From assembly GCA_017620155.1 (NCBI GenBank), contig JAFZQY010000036.1:1-34476 (forward strand): DNA of 34,476 nt, given 5' to 3'. Shown here in pieces: positions 7,295-14,733 of this stretch (positions within the stretch are counted from its first letter, which is position 1; the number at the start of each line of letters is the position of its first letter). Under the pieces are notes generated by a model. The model saw only the letters and a list, made by a program, of their open reading frames with translations, had not been told where the DNA came from and did not search any database. The DNA is from Lachnospiraceae bacterium. Lineage in GTDB: Bacteria; Bacillota; Clostridia; Lachnospirales; Lachnospiraceae. Both the position numbers and the translations under genes were made by a program.

Positions 7295-9079
7295 TTACTG
7301 AAGAGCGAGCTTAGCATCGATCTGAGGCTGCCACTTAGCAACGTCGAACTCATACAGATCCTGGAATCCCATTCCGTCCAGAGTTTCTGTCATCTCATCC
7401 CACATGGAATCGAATGTAGCATCGTCATCAACGAAGATCATCTGCCATGAATACTGCTCGATGGTCTCTTCGCACTGATTACGGATAACGGAGATGTCTG
7501 CCGTATCGGATACGAGGGTAACTGCTACGTTAGGAGAAATAACAAGCTTGTTGTTCTTCTTCATCCACTCAGCGGGTTCAGCAGCACCAAAGGTGTCAGC
7601 CCAGTCTTTTTTCATCTGAGTCTGGGTTGAAGCTTTCCATGATGACCAGTAATCCTTAGCATAGGTCTCACCGGTGTTAGGATTGATGGAGTTTGCGCTT
7701 ACGATCCACTCGTTGATCTGGTTGTTACCGTCGCTGTAGCCTGCTCCGCCGTACTCTTCGGGAACATTGAGGTTGTCCATAAGAGCGTTGTCGTTGATAA
7801 CTGTGTACTTGCCGTCATCACCTACAGTGTAGTTGAATTCAGGAATACCTGCGTGCTCGAACTCAAGTCCTTCGGGAGATGCATACCAGTCAAGGAACTC
7901 AAGGATGGTCTTATACTTCTCATCGTCAACGCCTGATCCGATACCGAATACACGGCCGCTTCCGTAGTAAGCATCTGCATCTGCATAGTAGTTCTGATCG
8001 CCAACAGGGATGAATATCATGGCTGTACCGTTGTCAAGACGCTCCTGGCTGTTCCAGAAACCTACCTGCCAGCTGTACCAGAAGAGGTTAACCTGTCCTG
8101 CACTCATCTTTGCGCAAGCTGCGTTCCAGTCCTGTGAACCTGAATCGGGATCTACAAGTCCCTTTCTGTACAGAGTGTTCAGGAACTTAAGCATCTTGTA
8201 GTATGTAGCGTTTTTGTCGGTAAGAGGAGTGAAGGTCTTGCCGTCAGCCTTAAGGATAGCTGAATCTTTGATCTTCTCGCCGTACCATGTGGTCAGCTGA
8301 ACAACGTTAGCGATACCGAGCATGTTGTCGTTGCCGTCCCAGTCAGGCCAAAGTGAAACTGCGTAGCAGGGATCACCGGCATCGTTGGTGGGATGTGCAT
8401 CCTGCATCTGAGCAAGAACATCTACGAGACCGTCAAGATCCTTGATCTCAGGGCATCCGAGCTCCTGATAATAATCCCAGCGAAGCAGAGGGCTTGAATA
8501 GATAACGTCCTGTGAATAGGATGTGGGTGAAGTATTCATCATCTGAGTAGGAATACCATAGATCTCGCCGTTATTTCCCTCAAGACCGCTGTTATAAGTC
8601 TTGATCTGATCCATATAAGCGTTCAGGTTGGGATAATTAGGCAGGTCAGCAGTGATATCCTTGATGAGTCCGGCCTTAACGCAGTCTGCAAAGTCAACTG
8701 AGTCAAGAAGAACGATATCACCCAGGTTACCCGAGCTTGTTCTGGTCTGATAGATTGCGTCGCCTGCAACCTGAGGAGCGATGATGTTAAGGTCGATGTT
8801 GAAACGATCCTTAACTACCTTGTCGAACCAACCGGTCTGAAGACCCTGATAGTTGGCTGCAGCATCGTAGACTTCTATCTCCATGGCTCCGCTTGAACCT
8901 GAAGAAGCAGTATCGCTGCTTCCGGAATCGGATGAGCCTGAATCAGAAGTTGTGGTAGCAGCAGTATCTGAGCCACCTGTTGCTGCGGGCTGGTCTGTCC
9001 CGGTGCTTCCGCAGCCTGCAAGAGTTCCGACAAGCATTGCGGTCACAAGAGACAATGAAACTAGTTTTTTGATTTTCAT
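7295..9079 (-). CDS. Extracellular solute-binding lipoprotein of a CUT1-type sugar ABC importer
   Basis: A 594-residue secreted lipoprotein. It has a signal peptide with lipobox LAGC (C23 lipidated), a Ser/Thr/Gly-rich linker (about 24-65) and a long family-1 binding domain. The length fits the LipO/LplA-like group that pairs with LplB/LplC permeases and binds complex or branched oligosaccharides. GGGAGG lies just upstream of ATG 9079. It is the third gene of a minus-strand operon after the two permeases, 65 nt from the second. No ATPase is encoded, so a shared MsmX-like protein must supply energy. The ligand is not predictable; plant-wall oligosaccharides fit the neighbourhood. Confidence 0.92.
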   Translation of the reverse strand: MKIKKLVSLSLVTAMLVGTLAGCGSTGTDQPAATGGSDTAATTTSDSGSSDSGSSDTASSGSSGAMEIEVYDAAANYQGLQTGWFDKVVKDRFNIDLNIIAPQVAGDAIYQTRTSSGNLGDIVLLDSVDFADCVKAGLIKDITADLPNYPNLNAYMDQIKTYNSGLEGNNGEIYGIPTQMMNTSPTSYSQDVIYSSPLLRWDYYQELGCPEIKDLDGLVDVLAQMQDAHPTNDAGDPCYAVSLWPDWDGNDNMLGIANVVQLTTWYGEKIKDSAILKADGKTFTPLTDKNATYYKMLKFLNTLYRKGLVDPDSGSQDWNAACAKMSAGQVNLFWYSWQVGFWNSQERLDNGTAMIFIPVGDQNYYADADAYYGSGRVFGIGSGVDDEKYKTILEFLDWYASPEGLEFEHAGIPEFNYTVGDDGKYTVINDNALMDNLNVPEEYGGAGYSDGNNQINEWIVSANSINPNTGETYAKDYWSSWKASTQTQMKKDWADTFGAAEPAEWMKKNNKLVISPNVAVTLVSDTADISVIRNQCEETIEQYSWQMIFVDDDATFDSMWDEMTETLDGMGFQDLYEFDVAKWQPQIDAKLALQ

Positions 9080-9107
9080 CTTGTACCTCCCTTTAGAGTT
9101 TTTATTT

Positions 9108-9131
9108 GTTATAAGATCCGAAGATCATAAC
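9108..9131 (-). other. Small hairpin between the permease and binding-protein genes
   Basis: GTTATGATC, TTCG loop, then GATC(TT)ATAAC on the minus strand. A UUCG-type loop in the 65-nt gap before a highly expressed binding-protein gene suggests an mRNA processing or stabilising element. There is no T-run, so it is not a terminator. Confidence 0.4.
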
Positions 9132-9144
9132 GAACTTAATTTGT

Positions 9145-10128
9145 TTATCCCTTTACGGCACCGATCATGATACCTTTTACGAAGTACCTCTGGAAAATGG
9201 GATATACCAGAAGTATCGGGGCAACGACGACTATCGTAACCGTCATTCTTATGGATGTAGCGGTAGCCGCATGTGCGAGAGATGCCGCAAGTGAAGCGGC
9301 GTTACCCGTACTGTTTACGAGTGCTTTCAGCGAGCTGGCCTGATTAATGTACTGATACAGCGTAAACTGCAGTGTGGACAGCTTGGGATCGCTGGTAAGG
9401 AGCAGCGTATCCTGGAAGGAGTTCCACTGACCGACCGCACTGAATATCGCGACGGTCGCAAGTATCGGTTTGATGACCGGTATGATGACGGAAATGAATG
9501 TACGTATCGTACCCGCTCCGTCAAGCTCGGCCGCATCGGTAAGTTCTTTGGGAACCGACTCGACGAAGGTCTTGCACAATACTATATAGAATGGAGACAC
9601 GATCGTAGGCAGGACATATACCCAGAAGGTGTCGTACAGGCCTATGTTCTTCATCGTGATGAAGAACGGGATGATGCCTGCGTTGAAATACATGGTCGCG
9701 ATCACCAGACGATACCATAACTTACGGTGCCACATGGTCTCACGTGTAAACATGTATCCGAGGAAAGCGGAAGCACCCACGGTGAGCAGAGTTCCCAGGA
9801 CGGTTCTTGCCAGGGAAATACGGAAAGCACCTATCAGCGACGGAATGTGAGATACATTGATATAGTTGGTGAAATGTATCTCCTTGGGCCAGAATGTGAT
9901 CTTGCCTCTGGCACTTAAGTCATTGGAACTGATCGTATTTATAAATATGTAGTAGAACGGATACACACATACAAAAGCGAAGAATGTATAAACTATGTAT
10001 GTGAGGATACTCATGATGGTATCGGTGGGGTCCAGTTTATGTCTTTTTTTCTTTACGGCAACCGGTTTGGAGGTTACGTCTTTGGCGGTTTCGGTCATGT
10101 CTTTGGTGGTTTCGGTTACGTCTGCCAT
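9145..10128 (-). CDS. CUT1 sugar ABC transporter permease, LplC/MalG type
   Basis: A 327-residue inner membrane permease with about six helices. Its EAA loop, which contacts the ATPase, reads DAAELDGAGTIRTFISVIIP. The C-terminus (YFVKGIMIGAVKG) is the standard MalG-type ending. I choose ATG 10128 because GGGAGGG lies 9 nt upstream and the codon forms a TGATG overlap with the stop of the upstream permease gene; a longer frame to 10179 would run back into that gene. A charged, Thr/Lys-rich cytoplasmic N-terminus precedes the first helix. It functions as a heterodimer with the LplB-type partner. Confidence 0.93.
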   Translation of the reverse strand: MADVTETTKDMTETAKDVTSKPVAVKKKRHKLDPTDTIMSILTYIVYTFFAFVCVYPFYYIFINTISSNDLSARGKITFWPKEIHFTNYINVSHIPSLIGAFRISLARTVLGTLLTVGASAFLGYMFTRETMWHRKLWYRLVIATMYFNAGIIPFFITMKNIGLYDTFWVYVLPTIVSPFYIVLCKTFVESVPKELTDAAELDGAGTIRTFISVIIPVIKPILATVAIFSAVGQWNSFQDTLLLTSDPKLSTLQFTLYQYINQASSLKALVNSTGNAASLAASLAHAATATSIRMTVTIVVVAPILLVYPIFQRYFVKGIMIGAVKG

Positions 10129-11036
10129 CAGATGAATCCCTCCCCTCTTGTTAATTTCGCTATGGCGTTCATGGAACAAAGGAGAATGATACTGATCAGA
10201 CTCTTGAGTACGCCTATGGCGGTCGACAGCGAATATCCTCCGCTGCCCATCGCGAGATTATATACATACAGGTCCAGAACCTGGATGTAGTCTTTGTTGA
10301 AGTTGTTCTGGAATACGTAGAACTGTTCCATGCCGTTTGACAGGAAGTTCGCCATGTTCAGGAACAGCAGCACCAGATATGTGGGCAGGATGCTGGGGAT
10401 GGTGATATGCCATATGGTCTTCCAGCGGTTCGCGCCGTCTACCCTGGCCGCATCTATGAGCTCTTCATCAATGCCGGTGATCGCGGCGATATACATGATG
10501 GCTGCCCAGCCTGCATTCTTCCAGGTAAGCCACAGCCACATCTTGAACCAGATGTGCTTGGATGACTGGAGGAACATGATGGGCTTCTCGATAACGCCCC
10601 ATGAGGTCAGCAGCGAATTGACAACGCCCGTACTGTTGAATACACAGAAAGCGATCGAATAAACGAGAACCCAGCTGATGAAGTTGGGAAGAGTGGTAAC
10701 TGTCTGTACGAATTTCTTATATGGTTTGCACTTGATCTCATTAAGAAATACAGCGAACATCATGGGGAACCATGAGAAAAGCATGCTCAGGCCGCTCACC
10801 GCAAATGTATTCATGAGAACCTGAAGGATCTGCTTGCGCTTGATATCATTGTCGGCCATGTAGTGGAACCATTTGAATCCGACAAAAAGAGATTCCGATA
10901 ACGGAGTCGGCGGTTTGTAATCATAGAAAGCATATACCCAGCCGTACAGCGGATAGTATGCAAAGATCAGCACCAGGACGATAAAGGGAAGAACATAGAG
11001 GAATTCCCTGTAGCCGCGTAGTTTCTTCTTATTCAT
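10128..11036 (-). CDS. CUT1 sugar ABC transporter permease, LplB/MalF type
   Basis: A 302-residue permease with six predicted helices. It starts MNKKKLRGYREFLYVLPFIV, typical of LplB proteins, and its EAA loop is DAARVDGANRWKTIWHITIP. GAGGGG sits upstream of ATG 11036. It is the first gene of the minus-strand importer operon, driven by the strong promoter at 11101-11129, and overlaps the LplC-type gene by one base. It forms half of the transmembrane channel for the sugar bound by the 594-residue lipoprotein. Confidence 0.93.
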   Translation of the reverse strand: MNKKKLRGYREFLYVLPFIVLVLIFAYYPLYGWVYAFYDYKPPTPLSESLFVGFKWFHYMADNDIKRKQILQVLMNTFAVSGLSMLFSWFPMMFAVFLNEIKCKPYKKFVQTVTTLPNFISWVLVYSIAFCVFNSTGVVNSLLTSWGVIEKPIMFLQSSKHIWFKMWLWLTWKNAGWAAIMYIAAITGIDEELIDAARVDGANRWKTIWHITIPSILPTYLVLLFLNMANFLSNGMEQFYVFQNNFNKDYIQVLDLYVYNLAMGSGGYSLSTAIGVLKSLISIILLCSMNAIAKLTRGEGFI

Positions 11037-11100
11037 ATAACCCCTCAGAAAAACAAAATTGTGAATTTATGATAACGAAATAATAAACCCCAACACCAAA

Positions 11101-11129
11101 ATTGTATGCTTTATAGCAAACTAAGTCAA
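11101..11129 (-). promoter_or_regulatory. Promoter of the LplB-LplC-binding protein operon
   Basis: Minus-strand TTGACT (11124-11129), a 17-bp spacer and TACAAT (11101-11106), giving a leader of about 58 nt before the permease start. Confidence 0.85.
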
Positions 11130-11142
11130 CAAAACGGTTTCA
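11129..11142 (-). promoter_or_regulatory. Possible cre/LacI-type operator upstream of the importer promoter
   Basis: TGAAACCGTTTTGT matches 12 of 14 positions of the CcpA/LacI-family cre consensus TGWNANCGNTNWCA; only the final CA differs. It lies directly upstream of and touching the -35, a location where a carbon-catabolite regulator could act. Confidence 0.35.
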
Positions 11143-11315
11143 AAATCTTGCTGAAAAGGACATAAAAATTGCCATTTCCTATACAAAAGTTGCACTTTTT
11201 CACAAAAAGCGGATAGATGAGGAGTGAAAAACATACTAGTACACCAGTTAAAATAGCCAATGAATAGCAATAATTGATAATCAAAAAACAATAATTCGAA
11301 AGAAGACCCATTTTG

Positions 11316-11326
11316 GGTGTGATAAT
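11316..11326 (+). promoter_or_regulatory. Possible extended -10 promoter for the second sugar-binding protein operon
   Basis: GGTGTGATAAT contains an extended -10 (TG at 11318-11319 before GATAAT at 11321-11326) with no good -35. It lies 87 nt before the ATG at 11413. The 375-nt space between the divergent importers holds no gene; it is AT rich and also has a small GGCAGC/GCTGCC hairpin at 11366-11382 just before the ribosome site. Confidence 0.45.
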
Positions 11327-11412
11327 TTTAGAGTAGTCGCATTTGCGATATGCTTTGCGGCGAATGGCAGCATAGGGCTGCCGAAAAACCATTCTTTATA
11401 GGAGGTATTATT

Positions 11413-12789
11413 ATGAAAATGAAACGTTTAGTTTCAGTTCTCTTAGCAGGTGCTATGACTCTTTCGCTCGTAGCATGCGGAAGCGCAGCAGAACCCGCTA
11501 CAGAGACAGCTCCCGCAGCTACTGAAGAGGCAGCTGTAGAAGAGCCCGCAGCTGAGGAAGCTGCACCCGCAGCTACTGAAGAAGCTCCCGCTGAGGAAGT
11601 AGCTTCTGATGAGCCTGTAACTCTTACCATGTGGTGTATCGCTACTGAGGGTGACTCCAACCGTCACGCTTATGAAGAAGCAATCGCTGAGATGGAAGAG
11701 CTTTATCCCAACGTAACACTTGAGTGGGAAGCAATTGAAAACGAAGCTTACAAGACCAAGATCAGTGCTGCAATGGCATCCGGTGAAGATCTTCCCGACA
11801 TCTTCTTCACATGGTCATGTGCATTCCTTGGCGACTTTGTAGAGCAGGGTCGTGTATACTGCCTCGATGATACTCTTGCACAGTTCTCAGATGAACTTCC
11901 CGAGAGTATGCTTGGCAACACCACTTATGATGGAAAGCACTATGGTGTTCCTACAACCATGAACATCGTTGCTCTGTTCGCTAACATGGACCTTCTTGCA
12001 GAAGCAGGTTGGGAGAAAGTTCCCGAGGATTACGATGAGCTGATCCAGTGCTGCGACGATCTTGTAGCAGCAGGTATCATTCCTTTCGGATGTGCAGGCG
12101 GCGAGACTTGGTGTGTTACCGAGTATCTTGAGCCCATCATCGAGAAGAGCATCGGTGCTGACGCTCTGAACGACATCTTCCTTGGTAGAGAGACCTATAA
12201 CAACGCTGACGTTGCTAAGGCTGTTGATACTTTCCAGGAAATGATCGACAAGGGTTACTTCGATCCCGCAGGTGCTTCTCTGAGCAATGACGAAGTTAAG
12301 GCTAACTTCATGGCCGGCAGAACCGCATTCTATCAGAATGGTACATGGAACTGCGCTGACTTCGCAAACGACGAAGAGTTCCTTCCTAAGGTTAAAGTTA
12401 CTGAGTTCCCTGTAATTGATTCCAGCAAGTCCAAACTCGGACAGCTGATCGGTGGACCTTCCGATACTCTTGCAGTTACAGCTTCTTCCGAGAACGCTGA
12501 GCTTGCAGCTGAGTATGCAGCTAACCTTGGTAGACTGATCTGCCACTATGGATATCTTGATGGCTGTGGACTTCCTGCATGGATTCCTTACGGCGACACA
12601 AGTGATATCAATCCTCTTACCCAGACAGTAGCTGACATCTGCGCTAACGCTGATGCATATGTTCTGTTTGGTGATACCGCAATGAGCGCAGTTGACAAGG
12701 ATCCTTACCTTGACGCTGTAGCTAAGGTTTATGGTAAAGAACTTGACGGCCAGGGCTTCATTGATGAACTGGCAAGTTCCATCAGATAA
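11413..12789 (+). CDS. Sugar ABC transporter solute-binding lipoprotein (family 1)
   Basis: A 458-residue secreted lipoprotein with a signal peptide ending LVAC (C22 lipidated), an Ala/Glu/Pro-rich linker (about 23-62), and a family-1 sugar-binding fold starting VTLTMWCIATEG. GGAGG lies 8 nt before ATG 11413; the frame runs open further upstream but without a ribosome site. Codon use is strongly biased (GCT, GAA, CTT repeats), consistent with high expression. A hairpin follows the stop, then two permeases and a GH3 glycosidase, so the likely ligand is a beta-linked oligosaccharide such as a xylo- or gluco-oligosaccharide. Confidence 0.93.
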   Translation: MKMKRLVSVLLAGAMTLSLVACGSAAEPATETAPAATEEAAVEEPAAEEAAPAATEEAPAEEVASDEPVTLTMWCIATEGDSNRHAYEEAIAEMEELYPNVTLEWEAIENEAYKTKISAAMASGEDLPDIFFTWSCAFLGDFVEQGRVYCLDDTLAQFSDELPESMLGNTTYDGKHYGVPTTMNIVALFANMDLLAEAGWEKVPEDYDELIQCCDDLVAAGIIPFGCAGGETWCVTEYLEPIIEKSIGADALNDIFLGRETYNNADVAKAVDTFQEMIDKGYFDPAGASLSNDEVKANFMAGRTAFYQNGTWNCADFANDEEFLPKVKVTEFPVIDSSKSKLGQLIGGPSDTLAVTASSENAELAAEYAANLGRLICHYGYLDGCGLPAWIPYGDTSDINPLTQTVADICANADAYVLFGDTAMSAVDKDPYLDAVAKVYGKELDGQGFIDELASSIR

Positions 12790-12814
12790 TCGATCTTAAT
12801 TATCTGTAAATTAA

Positions 12815-12859
12815 CGGCCTTTCCCGTTTTCCCAAATGGGGATGGGAAAGGCCGCTTTT
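12815..12859 (+). terminator. Attenuating terminator between binding-protein and permease genes
   Basis: An 11-bp stem (12815-12825 with 12844-12854) encloses a smaller CCC/GGG helix and is followed by CTTTTA. In importer operons such hairpins let the binding protein be made in excess over the permeases. Confidence 0.85.
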
Positions 12860-12895
12860 AATCAATCATTTTCCTCATAACGGAAGGATTTGATC

Positions 12896-13783
12896 ATGCA
12901 CAAAAAGAACAAACCATTAACAATCATCCTTTTTCTGCTTCCGGCTCTTATTCTGTTTCTCGGTATACTGATCTATCCTATTTTTGCATCGATCCATCAT
13001 AGCTTGTATGTATATCCTCAGTTTACGGATCCGGGAGACTTTGTCGGATTTCAGAATTACATCGATCTGTTTTCTCCGAAATATGATTTCGGAAGGGCTG
13101 TTTTAAATGCTTTGGTACTTGCAGCCCTGTCAGTTTTTATCCAGCTGCCGCTGGCCCTCGGCCTGGCACTTATGTTGGGTAAAGGAATTAAAGGCGAACG
13201 TTTCTATCTCTCAGTATATTTTGCACCGGTACTGATCTCTGCGGTTGTTATCGGTATGCTGTGGGAGAAAATATACAATCCCATCTATGGCCTGGTGACT
13301 AAAGCGGCTGAAGCATTAAGCATCGCTATTCCGCCGGAAGGTCTTCTCGGTAATCCGAAGACAGCACTTCTTGCCGTATTCATCCCTACGATATGGCAGT
13401 ATGTCGGATACCATATGCTGCTGATGTATGCGGGTATCAAAGGAGTATCTCCTGAGCTCCGCGAGGCAGCCATGCTTGACGGTGCGACACCCGGTCAGGT
13501 CGACAGATATGTAGTTATTCCTACTATCAAGCCGATCATCAAGGTCAGCATCATATTTGCCATAACGGGATCCTTAAAGTCATACGATCTGATCAAGGTA
13601 TTTGCAAAAGATGCCTACAACTGTTCCTATAAGGTTCCGAGCTTGTTGCTTGTTCGGTATGCATTCCATAATGCGGGCGGTATAGCCAGTGCCATCGCGG
13701 TCATTATGATCATAATGTGCTTCGGCTTTGCTATCCTCATTAACTGGTTATTCAAGGAGAGAGATCCATATGGCAAAAAGTGA
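12896..13783 (+). CDS. Sugar ABC transporter permease, MalF/UgpA type
   Basis: A 295-residue permease with six helices and an EAA loop REAAMLDGATPGQVDRYVVIP. ATG 12896 is preferred because GGAAGG is 8 nt upstream; an in-frame TTG at 12890 is too close to that site. It pairs with the following permease, which it overlaps by 14 nt, and works with the lipoprotein encoded just upstream. No ATPase is encoded in the operon. Confidence 0.93.
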   Translation: MHKKNKPLTIILFLLPALILFLGILIYPIFASIHHSLYVYPQFTDPGDFVGFQNYIDLFSPKYDFGRAVLNALVLAALSVFIQLPLALGLALMLGKGIKGERFYLSVYFAPVLISAVVIGMLWEKIYNPIYGLVTKAAEALSIAIPPEGLLGNPKTALLAVFIPTIWQYVGYHMLLMYAGIKGVSPELREAAMLDGATPGQVDRYVVIPTIKPIIKVSIIFAITGSLKSYDLIKVFAKDAYNCSYKVPSLLLVRYAFHNAGGIASAIAVIMIIMCFGFAILINWLFKERDPYGKK

Positions 13784-14690
13784 TGTATTTTCATATAACA
13801 CAGAGATCTACAGTGTTAAGAAGACTAATAAGGTTCTTAATGCACTGATATATGTCGGACTTATCGTCTGGCTGCTTATCGATCTGTTCCCGCTTTATTA
13901 TCTGTTTACTTTCTCTCTTAAGAGTTCCAAGGAGATCACGGGAACAAATGTTATCGGTCTTCCCAAGGAATGGCTGTGGAGCAACTATGCCAGAGTTTTC
14001 CAGTTAGGTAAAAAGACCGGAAAGCCCGCCATGAGACATTTCTTTGCAAACGGCGGTCTTGAAAAGTGCTTTTCAAACAGTGTTCTGATAGCGGCAGCCA
14101 CTATCCTCATATGTCTGGTAGCAGGACTTATGGCTACATACGCGATCACCAGGATAGCATGGAGAGGAAGCCAGACATTAAACAGCATTTTCATGTTGGG
14201 TATCACGATCCCTATGCATGTTGCCCTCTATCCGATTTATTCGATATTCGGATCGATGCATATCCTGAAAAGTTATGCTGCTCTCATTATTCCGTACGCG
14301 GCGTTCTCGCTATCGATGGCGATCATGGTCTGTACCGGATTCATGAATGACATACCGAAGGAACTGGATGAATCTGCCTGCATCGATGGGTGCGGTCCCT
14401 GGGGTACATTCTTCCATATAATCGTTCCCCTCATGAAACCCGCGCTTGCAACGATGGGCATCTACATCTTCCTTCAGTGCTGGAACGAGTTCATGTTCTC
14501 GAGCGTATTTGCGGATGAAGCTCATTACACTCTGCCCGTATTCGTATCGAACTTAAAGGGCAGCAACATCACTGACTGGGGTCTGGTTGGAGCAGGCCTT
14601 GTGCTCGCAACTTTCCCGATGCTCATCACTTATGTATTCATGAGCAGACGTATCCAGGAGAGCTTCATGGTCGGCGCAGTGAAGGGATAA
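13770..14690 (+). CDS. Sugar ABC transporter permease, MalG/UgpE type
   Basis: A 306-residue permease with an EAA loop DESACIDGCGPWGTFFHIIVP and the C-terminal SFMVGAVKG ending of MalG-like proteins. ATG 13770 has AAGGAGAG 7-10 nt upstream, inside the preceding permease gene; the overlap of 14 nt points to translational coupling. Between helices 1 and 2 it carries a somewhat long extracytoplasmic segment (about 60-90). Confidence 0.93.
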   Translation: MAKSDVFSYNTEIYSVKKTNKVLNALIYVGLIVWLLIDLFPLYYLFTFSLKSSKEITGTNVIGLPKEWLWSNYARVFQLGKKTGKPAMRHFFANGGLEKCFSNSVLIAAATILICLVAGLMATYAITRIAWRGSQTLNSIFMLGITIPMHVALYPIYSIFGSMHILKSYAALIIPYAAFSLSMAIMVCTGFMNDIPKELDESACIDGCGPWGTFFHIIVPLMKPALATMGIYIFLQCWNEFMFSSVFADEAHYTLPVFVSNLKGSNITDWGLVGAGLVLATFPMLITYVFMSRRIQESFMVGAVKG

Positions 14691-14733
14691 TGCTTGCATT
14701 ATCCCGAAAAGGTAGATTTTATAGGATTGATCA

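Noticed and set aside
10129-10179. N-terminal extension of the LplC-type permease
   Set aside because: It would overlap the LplB gene by 51 nt; ATG 10128 with a GGGAGGG site and a TGATG junction is the better start.
11887-12546. A 219-codon open frame on the minus strand
   Set aside because: Antisense to the highly biased sugar-binding-protein gene; long reverse frames are expected from its repeated GCT/GAA codons.
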